Assembly (NCBI GenBank): GCA_016649585.1
Contig: JAENXH010000022.1
Coordinates: forward strand, 1-13,549
Direction: 5' to 3'
Source: Methanosarcinales archaeon
GTDB taxonomy: Archaea; Halobacteriota; Syntropharchaeia; Alkanophagales; Methanospirareceae
Length of the DNA stretch: 13,549 nt
The notes below the pieces were generated by a model. That model was not told the origin of the DNA and searched no databases. It worked only from the letters and a program-made list of their open reading frames with translations. Every line of letters starts with the position of its first letter. The first letter of the stretch is position 1. Shown in pieces: positions 5,494-12,222 of the stretch. Position numbers and translations under genes: made by a program.

Positions 5494-8190
5494 ATGAGAA
5501 CGAAAAAGATAAAAGGGATAAAATTTGGCTTGTTATCCTCGAAAGAGATAAGAAAGATGAGTGCTTCGCGGATAATAACCCCTGACACTTATGGTGAAGA
5601 CGGGTTTCCGATAGAGCGTGGGTTGGTCAATCAGCAGATTGGTGTTATTGATCCCGGGTTAAGATGTAAGACCTGTGGTGGTCGGATGGGTGAATGTCCA
5701 GGGCATTTTGGGCACATTGATCTTGAAGCTGCAGTCATCCATATAGGATATGCTAAGTTAATATACCGGATACTAACTGCGACATGCAGGAAATGTGGTA
5801 AAGTCTTGCTAGGGGAAGAAGACCGGAAACAGTTTTTGGAAGAGATAGAGCGGCAGAAAGAGAGGCAAGCGGACGTAGGCGAAGTAGTGAAGCTTGTATT
5901 CAAGGAAGCCGCGAAGAGTAGAGTCTGCATGTATTGCGGTGAGCCTCAACAGCGCATAAAATATGATAAACCCACTGCGTATAAAGAAATAGACGAAGAT
6001 GAGAAAGAGCGCAGATTAATGCCCAACGATGTAAGAGAACGACTTGAACAAATACCAGACGAAGATGTAGCTCTTTTCGGTATGGATCCAAAAAACGCGA
6101 GACCAGAGTGGATGGTCCTTACTGTATTGCCCGTTCCCCCTGTAACCGCCAGACCTTCTATTACGTTAGAAAGCGGACAGCGCAGCGAAGATGATCTTAC
6201 CCATAAGTTGGTAGATATAATAAGAATCAATCAACGATTTATGGAGAATAGGGATGCTGGTGCACCGCAGTTAATAATAGAAGACCTGTGGGAGCTGCTT
6301 CAGTACCACATAAACACCTATTTTGATAACGATATTGCGGGGGTCCCTCCAGCAAGACACCGGAGTGGTAGACCCCTTAAGACAATATCACAGCGATTAA
6401 AAGGAAAGGAAGGCAGGTTTAGGGGTTCTTTATCCGGAAAGAGAGTGAATTTCTCCGCTCGAACGGTTATATCTCCCGATCCCGATATTGACATAGATGA
6501 AGTTGGCGTGCCTGAAGCGATCGCAAAGGAGTTGACAATCACGGTTAATGTGACTGAAAGGAACTTTGATGTGATGCGGGAGACCGTAAGAAGGGGGAGA
6601 ACTCACCCGGGTGTGAATTACGTGAGACGATCCGACGGTAGGAAAGTGAAAGTAACCGAGAGCAATTATGAGACGTTAGCAGAGGAGTTAGACTTTGGAT
6701 GGAAGGTAGAACGGCATATCCAGGATGGCGACATTGTGCTGTTCAACAGACAACCCTCGTTGCATAGATTGAGTATAATGGCGCACTATGTGATGATAAT
6801 GCCCGGTAGGACGTTCAGGTTAAATCCTACGGTATGTCCCCCATATAATGCGGATTACGATGGCGACGAGATGAACATGCACGTGCTGCAAACGGAAGAA
6901 GCACGGGCAGAGGCGAAGATACTGATGGCTGTGCAGCGAAACATAATATCACCCCGATTTGGCAGACCTATTATTGGCAGTATCCATGATTATATCACCG
7001 GTTTGTTTTTACTCACAAAAGGAGAGAAGAGGTTTGAAAAGGAAAAAGTGCTGGACATATTGCATAAAATAGATGTTGAGGATTTAGGAGAGCCTGCGGG
7101 AACCTTTGAGCCACCTGAGGGATATGAAGTATCAGGTACGAAAGGTGATGAGGTACGCCCTATCCCATATTGGACTGAGAAGCAGGTATTCAGCATGATA
7201 TTACCGAGAGGATTGAACTTAGAATTCCAAGGAAAGACGTGTGCGAAATGCGTTGAAAGAGGAGAGGAATGTAAGAAGGAAAAATGCTCACGAGATGCAT
7301 ACGTTATGATACAAGACGGGAATTTGGTATCCGGTATAATAGATGAAAATGCGTTGGGCTCGTTTAAAGGGATAATAATTGCGCGGATTTTCAGGCAGCA
7401 TGGGGAAGAAATTACAAAAACGTTTATAAAAAATGTTTCCCGACTTGCCATAAATTATATCAAGCAGGCGGGTTTCAGCTTTGGTATAAGCGATGAGGAT
7501 ATTCCAAAGGAAGGGAAGGAGCAGATAAGGGAAGAGGCGGTGCATGAAGCTGAGAAGAAAGTCGAGAGATTAATAAGAGCGTATGAAGGAGGAGAACTGG
7601 AAGCTTTGCCTGGGAGGAAATTGGAGGAGACGCTGGAACTATTGATCATGCAGGAACTTGGTCGTGCAAGAGATTATTCCGGTGACATTGCAGAGCGATA
7701 TCTCGGAATAGAGAACCCTGGTGTGCTTATGGCAAAATCCGGTGCGAGAGGATCCATGCTTAATTTAACGCAGATGGCAGCATGTGTAGGTCAGCAATCG
7801 GTTAGGGGGGAACGGATAAAGCGGGGCTACCGAGGGAGAACGCTGCCTCACTTTAAACCCGGCGACCGCAGTGCAGATGCTCATGGCTTCGTAAGGGCGT
7901 CCTTTAAGGATGGCTTGTCACCAACCGAATACTTTTTCCATGCTGTTGGGGGCAGAGAAGCATTAGTGGACACAGCAGTTCGTACTTCTCAGAGCGGGTA
8001 TTTCCAGAGAAGGCTTATCAATGCTTTACAGGACCTCGAAGTGAAGAATGACGGAACGGTAAGAGAAACAAGAGGGACCGTCGTGCAATTTAAATATGGC
8101 GATGACGGCGTGGACCCATCGAAAAGCGATTCCGGGAAATTTGTAGATGTAGATGAAGTAATAAGAGAATCGCTAAAAGTGGAAACATGA
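5494..8190 (+). CDS. rpoA1: DNA-directed RNA polymerase subunit A'
   Basis: This is the N-terminal two thirds of the largest subunit (bacterial beta', Rpb1 counterpart), 898 residues, carrying the catalytic magnesium site. The clamp zinc sites are seen as Cys58-x2-Cys61, Cys68 and His71, then Cys98-x2-Cys101 and a further Cys-x2-Cys near 145-148. The switch/rudder region includes GSLSGKRVNFSARTVISPDP. The active-site loop reads NADYDGDEMN at 452-461, with Asp454, Asp456 and Asp458 present but tyrosine at 455 where phenylalanine is the near-universal residue. The bridge helix starts at about Gly820 (GREALVDTAVRTSQSGY). The protein ends soon after the bridge helix, as usual for the archaeal A'/A'' split. 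GAGG at 5481-5484, inside the end of rpoB, is a plausible ribosome site. The frame is intact throughout. Confidence 0.98.
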   Translation: MRTKKIKGIKFGLLSSKEIRKMSASRIITPDTYGEDGFPIERGLVNQQIGVIDPGLRCKTCGGRMGECPGHFGHIDLEAAVIHIGYAKLIYRILTATCRKCGKVLLGEEDRKQFLEEIERQKERQADVGEVVKLVFKEAAKSRVCMYCGEPQQRIKYDKPTAYKEIDEDEKERRLMPNDVRERLEQIPDEDVALFGMDPKNARPEWMVLTVLPVPPVTARPSITLESGQRSEDDLTHKLVDIIRINQRFMENRDAGAPQLIIEDLWELLQYHINTYFDNDIAGVPPARHRSGRPLKTISQRLKGKEGRFRGSLSGKRVNFSARTVISPDPDIDIDEVGVPEAIAKELTITVNVTERNFDVMRETVRRGRTHPGVNYVRRSDGRKVKVTESNYETLAEELDFGWKVERHIQDGDIVLFNRQPSLHRLSIMAHYVMIMPGRTFRLNPTVCPPYNADYDGDEMNMHVLQTEEARAEAKILMAVQRNIISPRFGRPIIGSIHDYITGLFLLTKGEKRFEKEKVLDILHKIDVEDLGEPAGTFEPPEGYEVSGTKGDEVRPIPYWTEKQVFSMILPRGLNLEFQGKTCAKCVERGEECKKEKCSRDAYVMIQDGNLVSGIIDENALGSFKGIIIARIFRQHGEEITKTFIKNVSRLAINYIKQAGFSFGISDEDIPKEGKEQIREEAVHEAEKKVERLIRAYEGGELEALPGRKLEETLELLIMQELGRARDYSGDIAERYLGIENPGVLMAKSGARGSMLNLTQMAACVGQQSVRGERIKRGYRGRTLPHFKPGDRSADAHGFVRASFKDGLSPTEYFFHAVGGREALVDTAVRTSQSGYFQRRLINALQDLEVKNDGTVRETRGTVVQFKYGDDGVDPSKSDSGKFVDVDEVIRESLKVET

Positions 8191-8215
8191 TATATTCAAA
8201 CAAACATTTACCAAA

Positions 8216-8227
8216 GAAACTTATATT
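8216..8227 (+). promoter_or_regulatory. Possible internal promoter for rpoA2
   Basis: GAAAC (BRE-like) followed by TTATATT (8221-8227) lies in the 61-nt gap between rpoA1 and rpoA2. A start 25 nt downstream would fall at about 8249, just before the ATG at 8252, giving a leaderless mRNA, which fits the absence of a good Shine-Dalgarno there. It would allow A'' to be made independently of A'. Pattern evidence only. Confidence 0.35.
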
Positions 8228-8251
8228 GGGTAATAGCGTAGCCGAGATAAT

Positions 8252-9622
8252 ATGGGGCTGAAACTCGTGGCGAGAGGAAAGGAAGAAGTGATGGAAAAAC
8301 TTAGGGATGTTGAGTTAGAGTTAGAAGAAGAAATAGCGGAGCAAATAAAAGAAGATTTTTTGCCTGTTGAATTAACGGTTACTTCCGAAGAAATGTCCGA
8401 ACTGTTTACAGAGGAGGCATATGCTGAAGATATAGCACTGATGCTGGGCAAGGCAGAGGAAGGAGAGATTAAGCAGGGGGACATAGAGCTAAAAGTAAAT
8501 AAAAGCGGGCTACCAGATAAAATAAAAGTCGAATTGAAGAAGAAATTAAGAGCGGTGCGGATAGAGCTAAGCTGGGAGAAACTGGATGCTATTTTGAGTA
8601 AGGTTGTGGCCAAATATGAAAAAGCGAAGGTGGATCCACGGGAAGCTGTTGGAATAGTTGCCGCACAGTCCATCGGAGAGCCCGGAACGCAGATGACGAT
8701 GCGCACTTTCCATTACGCGGGTGTTGGTGCCATATATATCACACTCGGTTTACCAAGAATAATAGAGATAGTGGATGCGAGAAAGAAGCTTTCTACTCCG
8801 ACAATGACGATTAAGCTATTAGAGGAGTATGCATCGGAACGGAATAAGGCAGAAGAGTTAGCAATGAAGATACAAGAGACGCACATAAGCGATATAGGCA
8901 ACATAAAAGCATCCACAGAGGATAAGTCCGTGTGGCTGTCACTAAATGAGAAGGAATTGGAGAAGAGGCATATGAAGAGGGCGGAAGTAAAAGCAAAGAT
9001 GGAGGATATAGGCGCGGATGTGCAGATAGACGAGATGGAAGACGGACAATTGAGAATACATAAAGAGGGTATTGAGTCCTTCCATGAGTTGTCAAAACTT
9101 GAGAAGGATGTATCGAAGAAGTTGATAGAAGGAATAGAAGGGATAAAAAGGGTTTTAGCGCGAAGAGAGTCTGGTGGAGAATATGTGCTCTATACCGTGG
9201 GTTCGGAATTGAAAAGGCTGAAGAATCAGAAGATTGAAGGTGTAGATTTCAAGAGAACCACAACGAATAACATAGCAGAGATAGCGGAGGTATTGGGCAT
9301 AGAAGCAGCCCGTAATGCGATAATAGAGGAGATGATAAACACGTTAAATGAGCAAGGGTTGGACGTGGATGCTCGCCATATAACGTTAATTGCAGATGCA
9401 ATGACGATGGATGGAGAGGTGAAGCAAATAGGAAGGCACGGTATAGCGGGGGAGAAAGCATCAGTTCTCTCAAGAGCCGCTTTTGAAGTCACCGTGGATA
9501 ACCTCCTGGAGGCGGCGGTACACGGGGAAACGGATGAGTTGAAGGGCGTTACAGAGAATGTAATCGTTGGCCAACCCATAAAATTAGGAACTGGCGCTGT
9601 AGAATTAGTGGTCGGGAAGTAA
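8252..9622 (+). CDS. rpoA2: DNA-directed RNA polymerase subunit A''
   Basis: This is the C-terminal third of the largest RNA polymerase subunit, completing the clamp and supplying the trigger loop. The hallmark run from about 128 to 157 contains DPREAVGIVAAQSIGEPG followed by TQMTMRTFHYAG. It continues with LGLPRIIEIVDARK, and the C-terminal region has TNNIAEIAEVLGIEAARNA, GRHGIAGEKASVLSRAAFE and GVTENVIVGQPI. At 456 residues it is longer than the roughly 390-400 usual for archaeal A''. The excess appears to be mainly before the hallmark run: about 127 residues of acidic, Glu/Lys-rich helical sequence, longer than I expect for the family. ATG 8252 is used; a second in-frame ATG at 8291 would remove only 13 residues. 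There is a 61-nt gap after rpoA1, unlike the 1-nt rpoB/rpoA1 junction. Confidence 0.96.
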   Translation: MGLKLVARGKEEVMEKLRDVELELEEEIAEQIKEDFLPVELTVTSEEMSELFTEEAYAEDIALMLGKAEEGEIKQGDIELKVNKSGLPDKIKVELKKKLRAVRIELSWEKLDAILSKVVAKYEKAKVDPREAVGIVAAQSIGEPGTQMTMRTFHYAGVGAIYITLGLPRIIEIVDARKKLSTPTMTIKLLEEYASERNKAEELAMKIQETHISDIGNIKASTEDKSVWLSLNEKELEKRHMKRAEVKAKMEDIGADVQIDEMEDGQLRIHKEGIESFHELSKLEKDVSKKLIEGIEGIKRVLARRESGGEYVLYTVGSELKRLKNQKIEGVDFKRTTTNNIAEIAEVLGIEAARNAIIEEMINTLNEQGLDVDARHITLIADAMTMDGEVKQIGRHGIAGEKASVLSRAAFEVTVDNLLEAAVHGETDELKGVTENVIVGQPIKLGTGAVELVVGK

Positions 9623-9663
9623 AACAAAAAGGCATGGAGCTAAGATAAAATAGGAGACACAGG

Positions 9664-10035
9664 ATGGCAAAGGCAAAAAAGGGCTCAGTTGAGCTTTCAG
9701 ATGTGAATAGAGAATTACAAAAGGTTTTAAAGAACGGTAAGGTACTAATAGGGTCTAAGGAGACGAGAAAAGCATTTATGAGAAATGAAGCAAAGATTAT
9801 CATCCACGCTTCCAATTGCCCGGAGAAGATAAAAAGGGTGTTTGAAGATGCAGATAGAGAGGAACGAACCATTTATGAATATCCGGCGAATAGCCTTGAA
9901 CTTGGACTTGCATGTGGGAAACCGTATTCTATTGCTTCCTTATGTATTACCAATACAGGTGATTCAGAGATTTTACGGCTTCTGACCCCTAACGTTCACT
10001 CTAAAGAGAAAAGATTGAATGTCAATATGAGATAA
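9664..10035 (+). CDS. rpl30e: Large-subunit ribosomal protein L30e
   Basis: L30e is a small RNA-binding protein of the L7Ae/L30e fold found in archaeal and eukaryotic large ribosomal subunits. The 123-residue product shows the fold's landmarks: GKVLIGSKETRKA, the strand KIIIHASNCPEKIKR, the YEYPANSLELGLACGKPY segment, and a closing IASLCITNTGDSEIL. Most archaeal L30e proteins are about 100 residues; here a basic tail of about 18 residues (LTPNVHSKEKRLNV region) follows the core. ATG 9664 has GGAG (9653-9656) at 7-nt spacing. It keeps the classic position between rpoA2 and nusA. Confidence 0.92.
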   Translation: MAKAKKGSVELSDVNRELQKVLKNGKVLIGSKETRKAFMRNEAKIIIHASNCPEKIKRVFEDADREERTIYEYPANSLELGLACGKPYSIASLCITNTGDSEILRLLTPNVHSKEKRLNVNMR

Positions 10036-10051
10036 GCGCAGGTGAGTAAAA

Positions 10052-10480
10052 CTGACGGTAAAGTTAGACACTGAGGGAATAAGGTGCATAGGAATCTTTG
10101 AGAGTTCTACTGGTGCAGGAGTCAAGGATTGCATAGTGGATAACGAAGCGAATAAGGTGATAATGGTGGTAAAAAAGGGGGACATGGGCTTGGCTATTGG
10201 TAAAGGTGGCGCAAACATAAACAAGGTAAAAAAAATGCTACGAAAGGATATAGAGGTCGTGGAACATTCACCGGATCTAAAGGAATTTATAGAGAATTTG
10301 CTTCGCCCTGCTCTTGTGAAGAGTGTCGAACTGTTGGACAAAAATGACAAACAGTGCGCATACGTTGAGGTTCTCACAAAGCATAAGGGCATTGCAATAG
10401 GACGCGATGGCGAGCGAATAAAGAAGGTGAACTTGCTGGTTAAAAGAAATCTGGGTGTAGACTCCGTGATAATAAAATGA
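10052..10480 (+). CDS. nusA: Archaeal NusA-like transcription factor, two KH domains, apparent CTG start
   Basis: Archaeal NusA consists of two KH RNA-binding domains and lacks the N-terminal polymerase-binding and S1 domains of bacterial NusA; it is thought to act in transcription elongation or termination. Counting from CTG 10052 gives 142 residues, the family's usual size. KH1 has GKGG at 50-53 and KH2 has GRDG at 117-120. The stretch KLDTEGIRCIGIFESSTGAG and then VKDCIV is typical NusA N-terminus, but the first ATG/GTG/TTG in this frame is GTG 10136, which would remove 28 conserved residues. The frame opens after TGA 10043-10045, and CTG 10052 is preceded by GGTGA (10041-10045) at 6-nt spacing, so CTG initiation is the best reading. 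The alternative is GTG 10042 in another frame plus a one-base sequencing error near 10057. Confidence 0.85.
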   Translation: MTVKLDTEGIRCIGIFESSTGAGVKDCIVDNEANKVIMVVKKGDMGLAIGKGGANINKVKKMLRKDIEVVEHSPDLKEFIENLLRPALVKSVELLDKNDKQCAYVEVLTKHKGIAIGRDGERIKKVNLLVKRNLGVDSVIIK

Positions 10481-10521
10481 TGCACATCGAAAAATACAAA
10501 ACTTCTAAAACGTTTTATCAA

Positions 10522-10536
10522 GGAAAGTAAATTTTA
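10522..10536 (+). promoter_or_regulatory. rps12 promoter (BRE and TATA-like box)
   Basis: GGAAAG (10522-10527) followed by TAAATTTTA (10528-10536) forms a BRE/TATA-like unit in the 99-nt gap between nusA and rps12. It predicts a start near 10557 and a leader of about 23 nt that includes GGAG (10568-10571), 8 nt before ATG 10580. A 12-bp palindrome TAAAACGTTTTA (10506-10517) lies just upstream. Confidence 0.5.
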
Positions 10537-10541
10537 GTTTA

Positions 10542-10558
10542 GTACTGTAGTACAGTAC
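10542..10558. promoter_or_regulatory. 17-bp palindrome, candidate repressor operator for rps12-rps7
   Basis: GTACTGTA (10542-10549) and TACAGTAC (10551-10558) are perfect 8-bp inverted arms around a single G. The element starts 5 nt after the TATA-like box and reaches the predicted transcription start, the usual place for an archaeal repressor site. The one-base spacer does not allow the full stem as RNA, which favours a DNA site. The protein that would bind it is not known. Confidence 0.5.
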
Positions 10559-10579
10559 AGTTCTTGTGGAGAAAAAGAG

Positions 10580-11008
10580 ATGGGAAGAGGGATATACGCA
10601 GCGAGGAAGGTAAAAAATAGAAGAAAGGTGTTCAGGCTGAAGAGCCCGGACTATGCACGACGGGTGTTGAAATCCGCGAAGAAGGCGGATCCTTTGGAGG
10701 GCGCACACATGTCCAGAGCTATTGTCTTAGAGAAGGTAGGGATAGAGGCAAAGCAGCCGAATTCAGCAATAAGGAAATGTGCCCGTGTCCAGTTAATTAA
10801 GAATGGTAAGCAGGTGACTGCTTTTTGCCCTGGTGATGGTGCAATAAAGTTTATAGACGAGCACGACGAAGTGCTGATAGAAGGTATAGGTGGAAGAAAA
10901 GGCAGGTCGTACGGCGACCTCTCAGGAGTGCGGTTTAAGGTCGTGGCGGTAAACGATATTTCGTTACAGGAATTAGTGAGAGGAAGAAAAGAGAAGACAA
11001 TGAGGTGA
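10580..11008 (+). CDS. rps12: Small-subunit ribosomal protein S12 (archaeal S12/eukaryotic S23)
   Basis: S12 lies at the decoding centre of the small ribosomal subunit. The 142-residue product has the archaeal form: the start GRGIYAARK, the highly conserved QPNSAIRKCARVQLIKNGK (59 onward), PGDGAIKFIDEHDEV, and GDLSGVRFKVVAVN. The proline of PNSA (Pro60) and the adjacent loop correspond to the decoding loop. GGAG (10568-10571) sets the start at ATG 10580. The stop TGA (11006-11008) is embedded in the ribosome site of rps7, so the two are translationally coupled. Confidence 0.97.
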   Translation: MGRGIYAARKVKNRRKVFRLKSPDYARRVLKSAKKADPLEGAHMSRAIVLEKVGIEAKQPNSAIRKCARVQLIKNGKQVTAFCPGDGAIKFIDEHDEVLIEGIGGRKGRSYGDLSGVRFKVVAVNDISLQELVRGRKEKTMR

Positions 11009-11013
11009 TGTTG

Positions 11014-11589
11014 ATGCAGATACAAATGCATTTCGATAAGATATTTGACAAATGGGACATTTCAGAGGTGGAGATAAAAGACATAGGCCTGGAGAAGCAT
11101 ATCAGTCTACAGCCTGTGTCAGCACTGCATAGTGGAGGAAGACATGCGAAACAGCAGTTTGAGGAATCGCGGGTTTGCATTGTGGAACTACTGATCAACA
11201 AACTAATGCGGACGGAGAAGAACACGGGGAAGAAACTGAAAAACTACAAGAGTGTTAAAAACGCTTTTGATCAGATATATGAGTCTACGAGTATGAATCC
11301 ACTGCAGGTGCTCGTGGATGCAATCCAAAATGCAGGACCGTTAGAAGAAACAATCCGGTTGCGATTTGGAGGTATTTTAGTTCCCAAAGCAGTGGACGTG
11401 AGTTCACAACGGAGGATAGAGCAAGCGTTACGCTACCTTACACAGGGAGCGCAGAAATGCGCTTTTAAGAGCAAGAGGAGCATAGAGCGATGCCTTGCCG
11501 ATGAACTAATAGCAGCAGCTAAAAATGCGAAGTGCCACTCGATAAGCAAGAAAGAGGAGCGGGAAAGGATAGCACGAGCGGCGAGGTAA
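11014..11589 (+). CDS. rps7: Small-subunit ribosomal protein S7 (archaeal S7/eukaryotic S5)
   Basis: S7 nucleates assembly of the 3' domain of 16S rRNA and lines the exit-site region of the small subunit. The product shows LHSGGRHAKQQF, the helix around IVELLINKLMRTEKNTGKK, NPLQVLVDAIQNAGP, the signature PKAVDVSSQRRIEQAL, and the end KKEERERIARAAR. I chose ATG 11014 (191 residues) because GAGGTG (11002-11007) lies 6 nt before it; GTG 11005 and ATG 11008 are in-frame alternatives that would overlap the rps12 stop. In most euryarchaea EF-2 and EF-1alpha genes follow; here an oligo-T tract (11612-11616) and a new promoter follow instead. Confidence 0.96.
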   Translation: MQIQMHFDKIFDKWDISEVEIKDIGLEKHISLQPVSALHSGGRHAKQQFEESRVCIVELLINKLMRTEKNTGKKLKNYKSVKNAFDQIYESTSMNPLQVLVDAIQNAGPLEETIRLRFGGILVPKAVDVSSQRRIEQALRYLTQGAQKCAFKSKRSIERCLADELIAAAKNAKCHSISKKEERERIARAAR

Positions 11590-11634
11590 AGAGATTAGAT
11601 TGGAGGTCCTGTTTTTAGATTTTAGCTGCAAGTG

Positions 11635-11643
11635 TTTATATAC
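11635..11643 (+). promoter_or_regulatory. TATA box for the TRAM gene
   Basis: TTTATATAC is a strong archaeal TATA-like element in the 178-nt gap after rps7, just after T-rich sequence (11612-11624) that may end the rps12-rps7 transcript. It predicts a start near 11664, giving the TRAM gene a leader of about 100 nt. Confidence 0.5.
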
Positions 11644-11666
11644 GGGAAGAATATAGAGGTAATTAC

Positions 11667-11810
11667 GTGGTGTGGAGGGATAAAGCGATCAAAAAGAAAG
11701 CGGTTGTTCTTTGCATCACAGACGAAATAAAAAGCGAAAGGAAGTATAAATGGAGGTTTTGTAAGATATGGAATACAGTGGAGAAAGAAGGGGATTTAGT
11801 TCCCCTATAA
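11667..11810 (+). CDS. Candidate 47-residue small ORF in the TRAM leader
   Basis: A GTG-initiated frame runs from the predicted transcription start of the TRAM gene into its coding region in another frame, ending at TAA 11808-11810. The product is basic, with Trp and two Cys, and resembles no family I know. GAGGT (11656-11660) lies 6 nt before the GTG, but the TATA box predicts a start after that site, so translation would have to be leaderless. It may be simply open leader sequence. Confidence 0.2.
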   Translation: MVWRDKAIKKKAVVLCITDEIKSERKYKWRFCKIWNTVEKEGDLVPL

Positions 11811-11986
11811 ACGTTGGTGAGACCTACGACGCGAAGATAGAGGACGTAGGAAGAGAAGGCGATGGAATAGCTCGAGTAGAGGGATTTGTATGTTTCGTGC
11901 CCAACACGAAGAAAGGGGATGAGGTGAAGATACGGGTAACGAAGGTATCAAGGAGGGTTGCATTTGCAGAAGTAGTTACTGAGTGA
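11768..11986 (+). CDS. TRAM-domain mini-protein, probable RNA chaperone
   Basis: The 72-residue protein is essentially one TRAM domain (about 14-71), a small beta-barrel that binds RNA. The diagnostic segments are VGETYDAKIEDVGREGDGIARVEGF split across 16-40, FVPNTKKGDEVKIRVTKV, and the closing FAEVV. Stand-alone TRAM proteins are abundant in methanogens and haloarchaea, and at least one methanogen member acts as a cold-responsive RNA chaperone that opens structured mRNA; that role here is by analogy. GGAGGT (11752-11757), 10 nt before ATG 11768, is the clearest ribosome site in the window. The gene occupies the place normally held by elongation factor genes after rps7, has its own promoter, and ends with its own terminator. 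Confidence 0.9.
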   Translation: MEYSGERRGFSSPINVGETYDAKIEDVGREGDGIARVEGFVCFVPNTKKGDEVKIRVTKVSRRVAFAEVVTE

Positions 11987-12025
11987 GATATAATCGCGCG
12001 TATAAGATACTACATCTTCAAAGCT

Positions 12026-12064
12026 AAGCTATAGATTTCCTATAGCTTTCCTTTTTTATTTTTT
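12026..12064 (+). terminator. Hairpin plus oligo-T terminator after the TRAM gene
   Basis: AAGCTATAG (12026-12034) and CTATAGCTT (12040-12048) form a perfect 9-bp stem with loop ATTTC. TCC and then T-rich sequence follow, including six T at 12052-12057 and further T to 12064. It resembles a bacterial-style intrinsic terminator and marks the end of the ribosomal/TRAM region. From here to 12183 I see only AT-rich sequence with no supported gene. Confidence 0.75.
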
Positions 12065-12183
12065 AAATTGTGATATTAGGTTTTAGCACAGTTTTGAAAG
12101 GGTGGAGGTATTTCGCAGTTTTATTTCTAATGCTGAGAATTTTGATTTACTGATCGTACAATCTCATTTTTAATATACTTCCA

Positions 12184-12200
12184 GAAATAAATATATATAA
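12184..12200 (+). promoter_or_regulatory. Promoter of the CNNM-corA operon
   Basis: AGAAATAA followed by ATATATATAA provides a BRE/TATA-like unit centred near 12194, predicting a start at about 12219. The ATG is at 12223, so the mRNA would be practically leaderless, in line with the lack of a clear Shine-Dalgarno before it. Confidence 0.5.
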
Positions 12201-12222
12201 TCATCTCCTAAAAATAAATATA

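Noticed and set aside
8221..8706. 161-codon open frame on the minus strand
   Set aside because: It lies wholly within and antisense to the N-terminal region of rpoA2. Its Ser/Phe-rich product is what results from reading Glu/Lys-rich coding DNA backwards.
9973..10521. 182-codon open frame on the minus strand
   Set aside because: It is antisense to the end of rpl30e and all of nusA, both clear conserved genes; its product resembles no family and is biased like other antisense frames.
12065..12183. Possible small RNA or short ORFs in the AT-rich gap after the TRAM terminator (for example a 23-codon GTG frame at 12102)
   Set aside because: GGTGGAGGT has no well-spaced start codon, the short frames resemble nothing, CTGA occurrences lack a matching box C, and no strong stem is visible.
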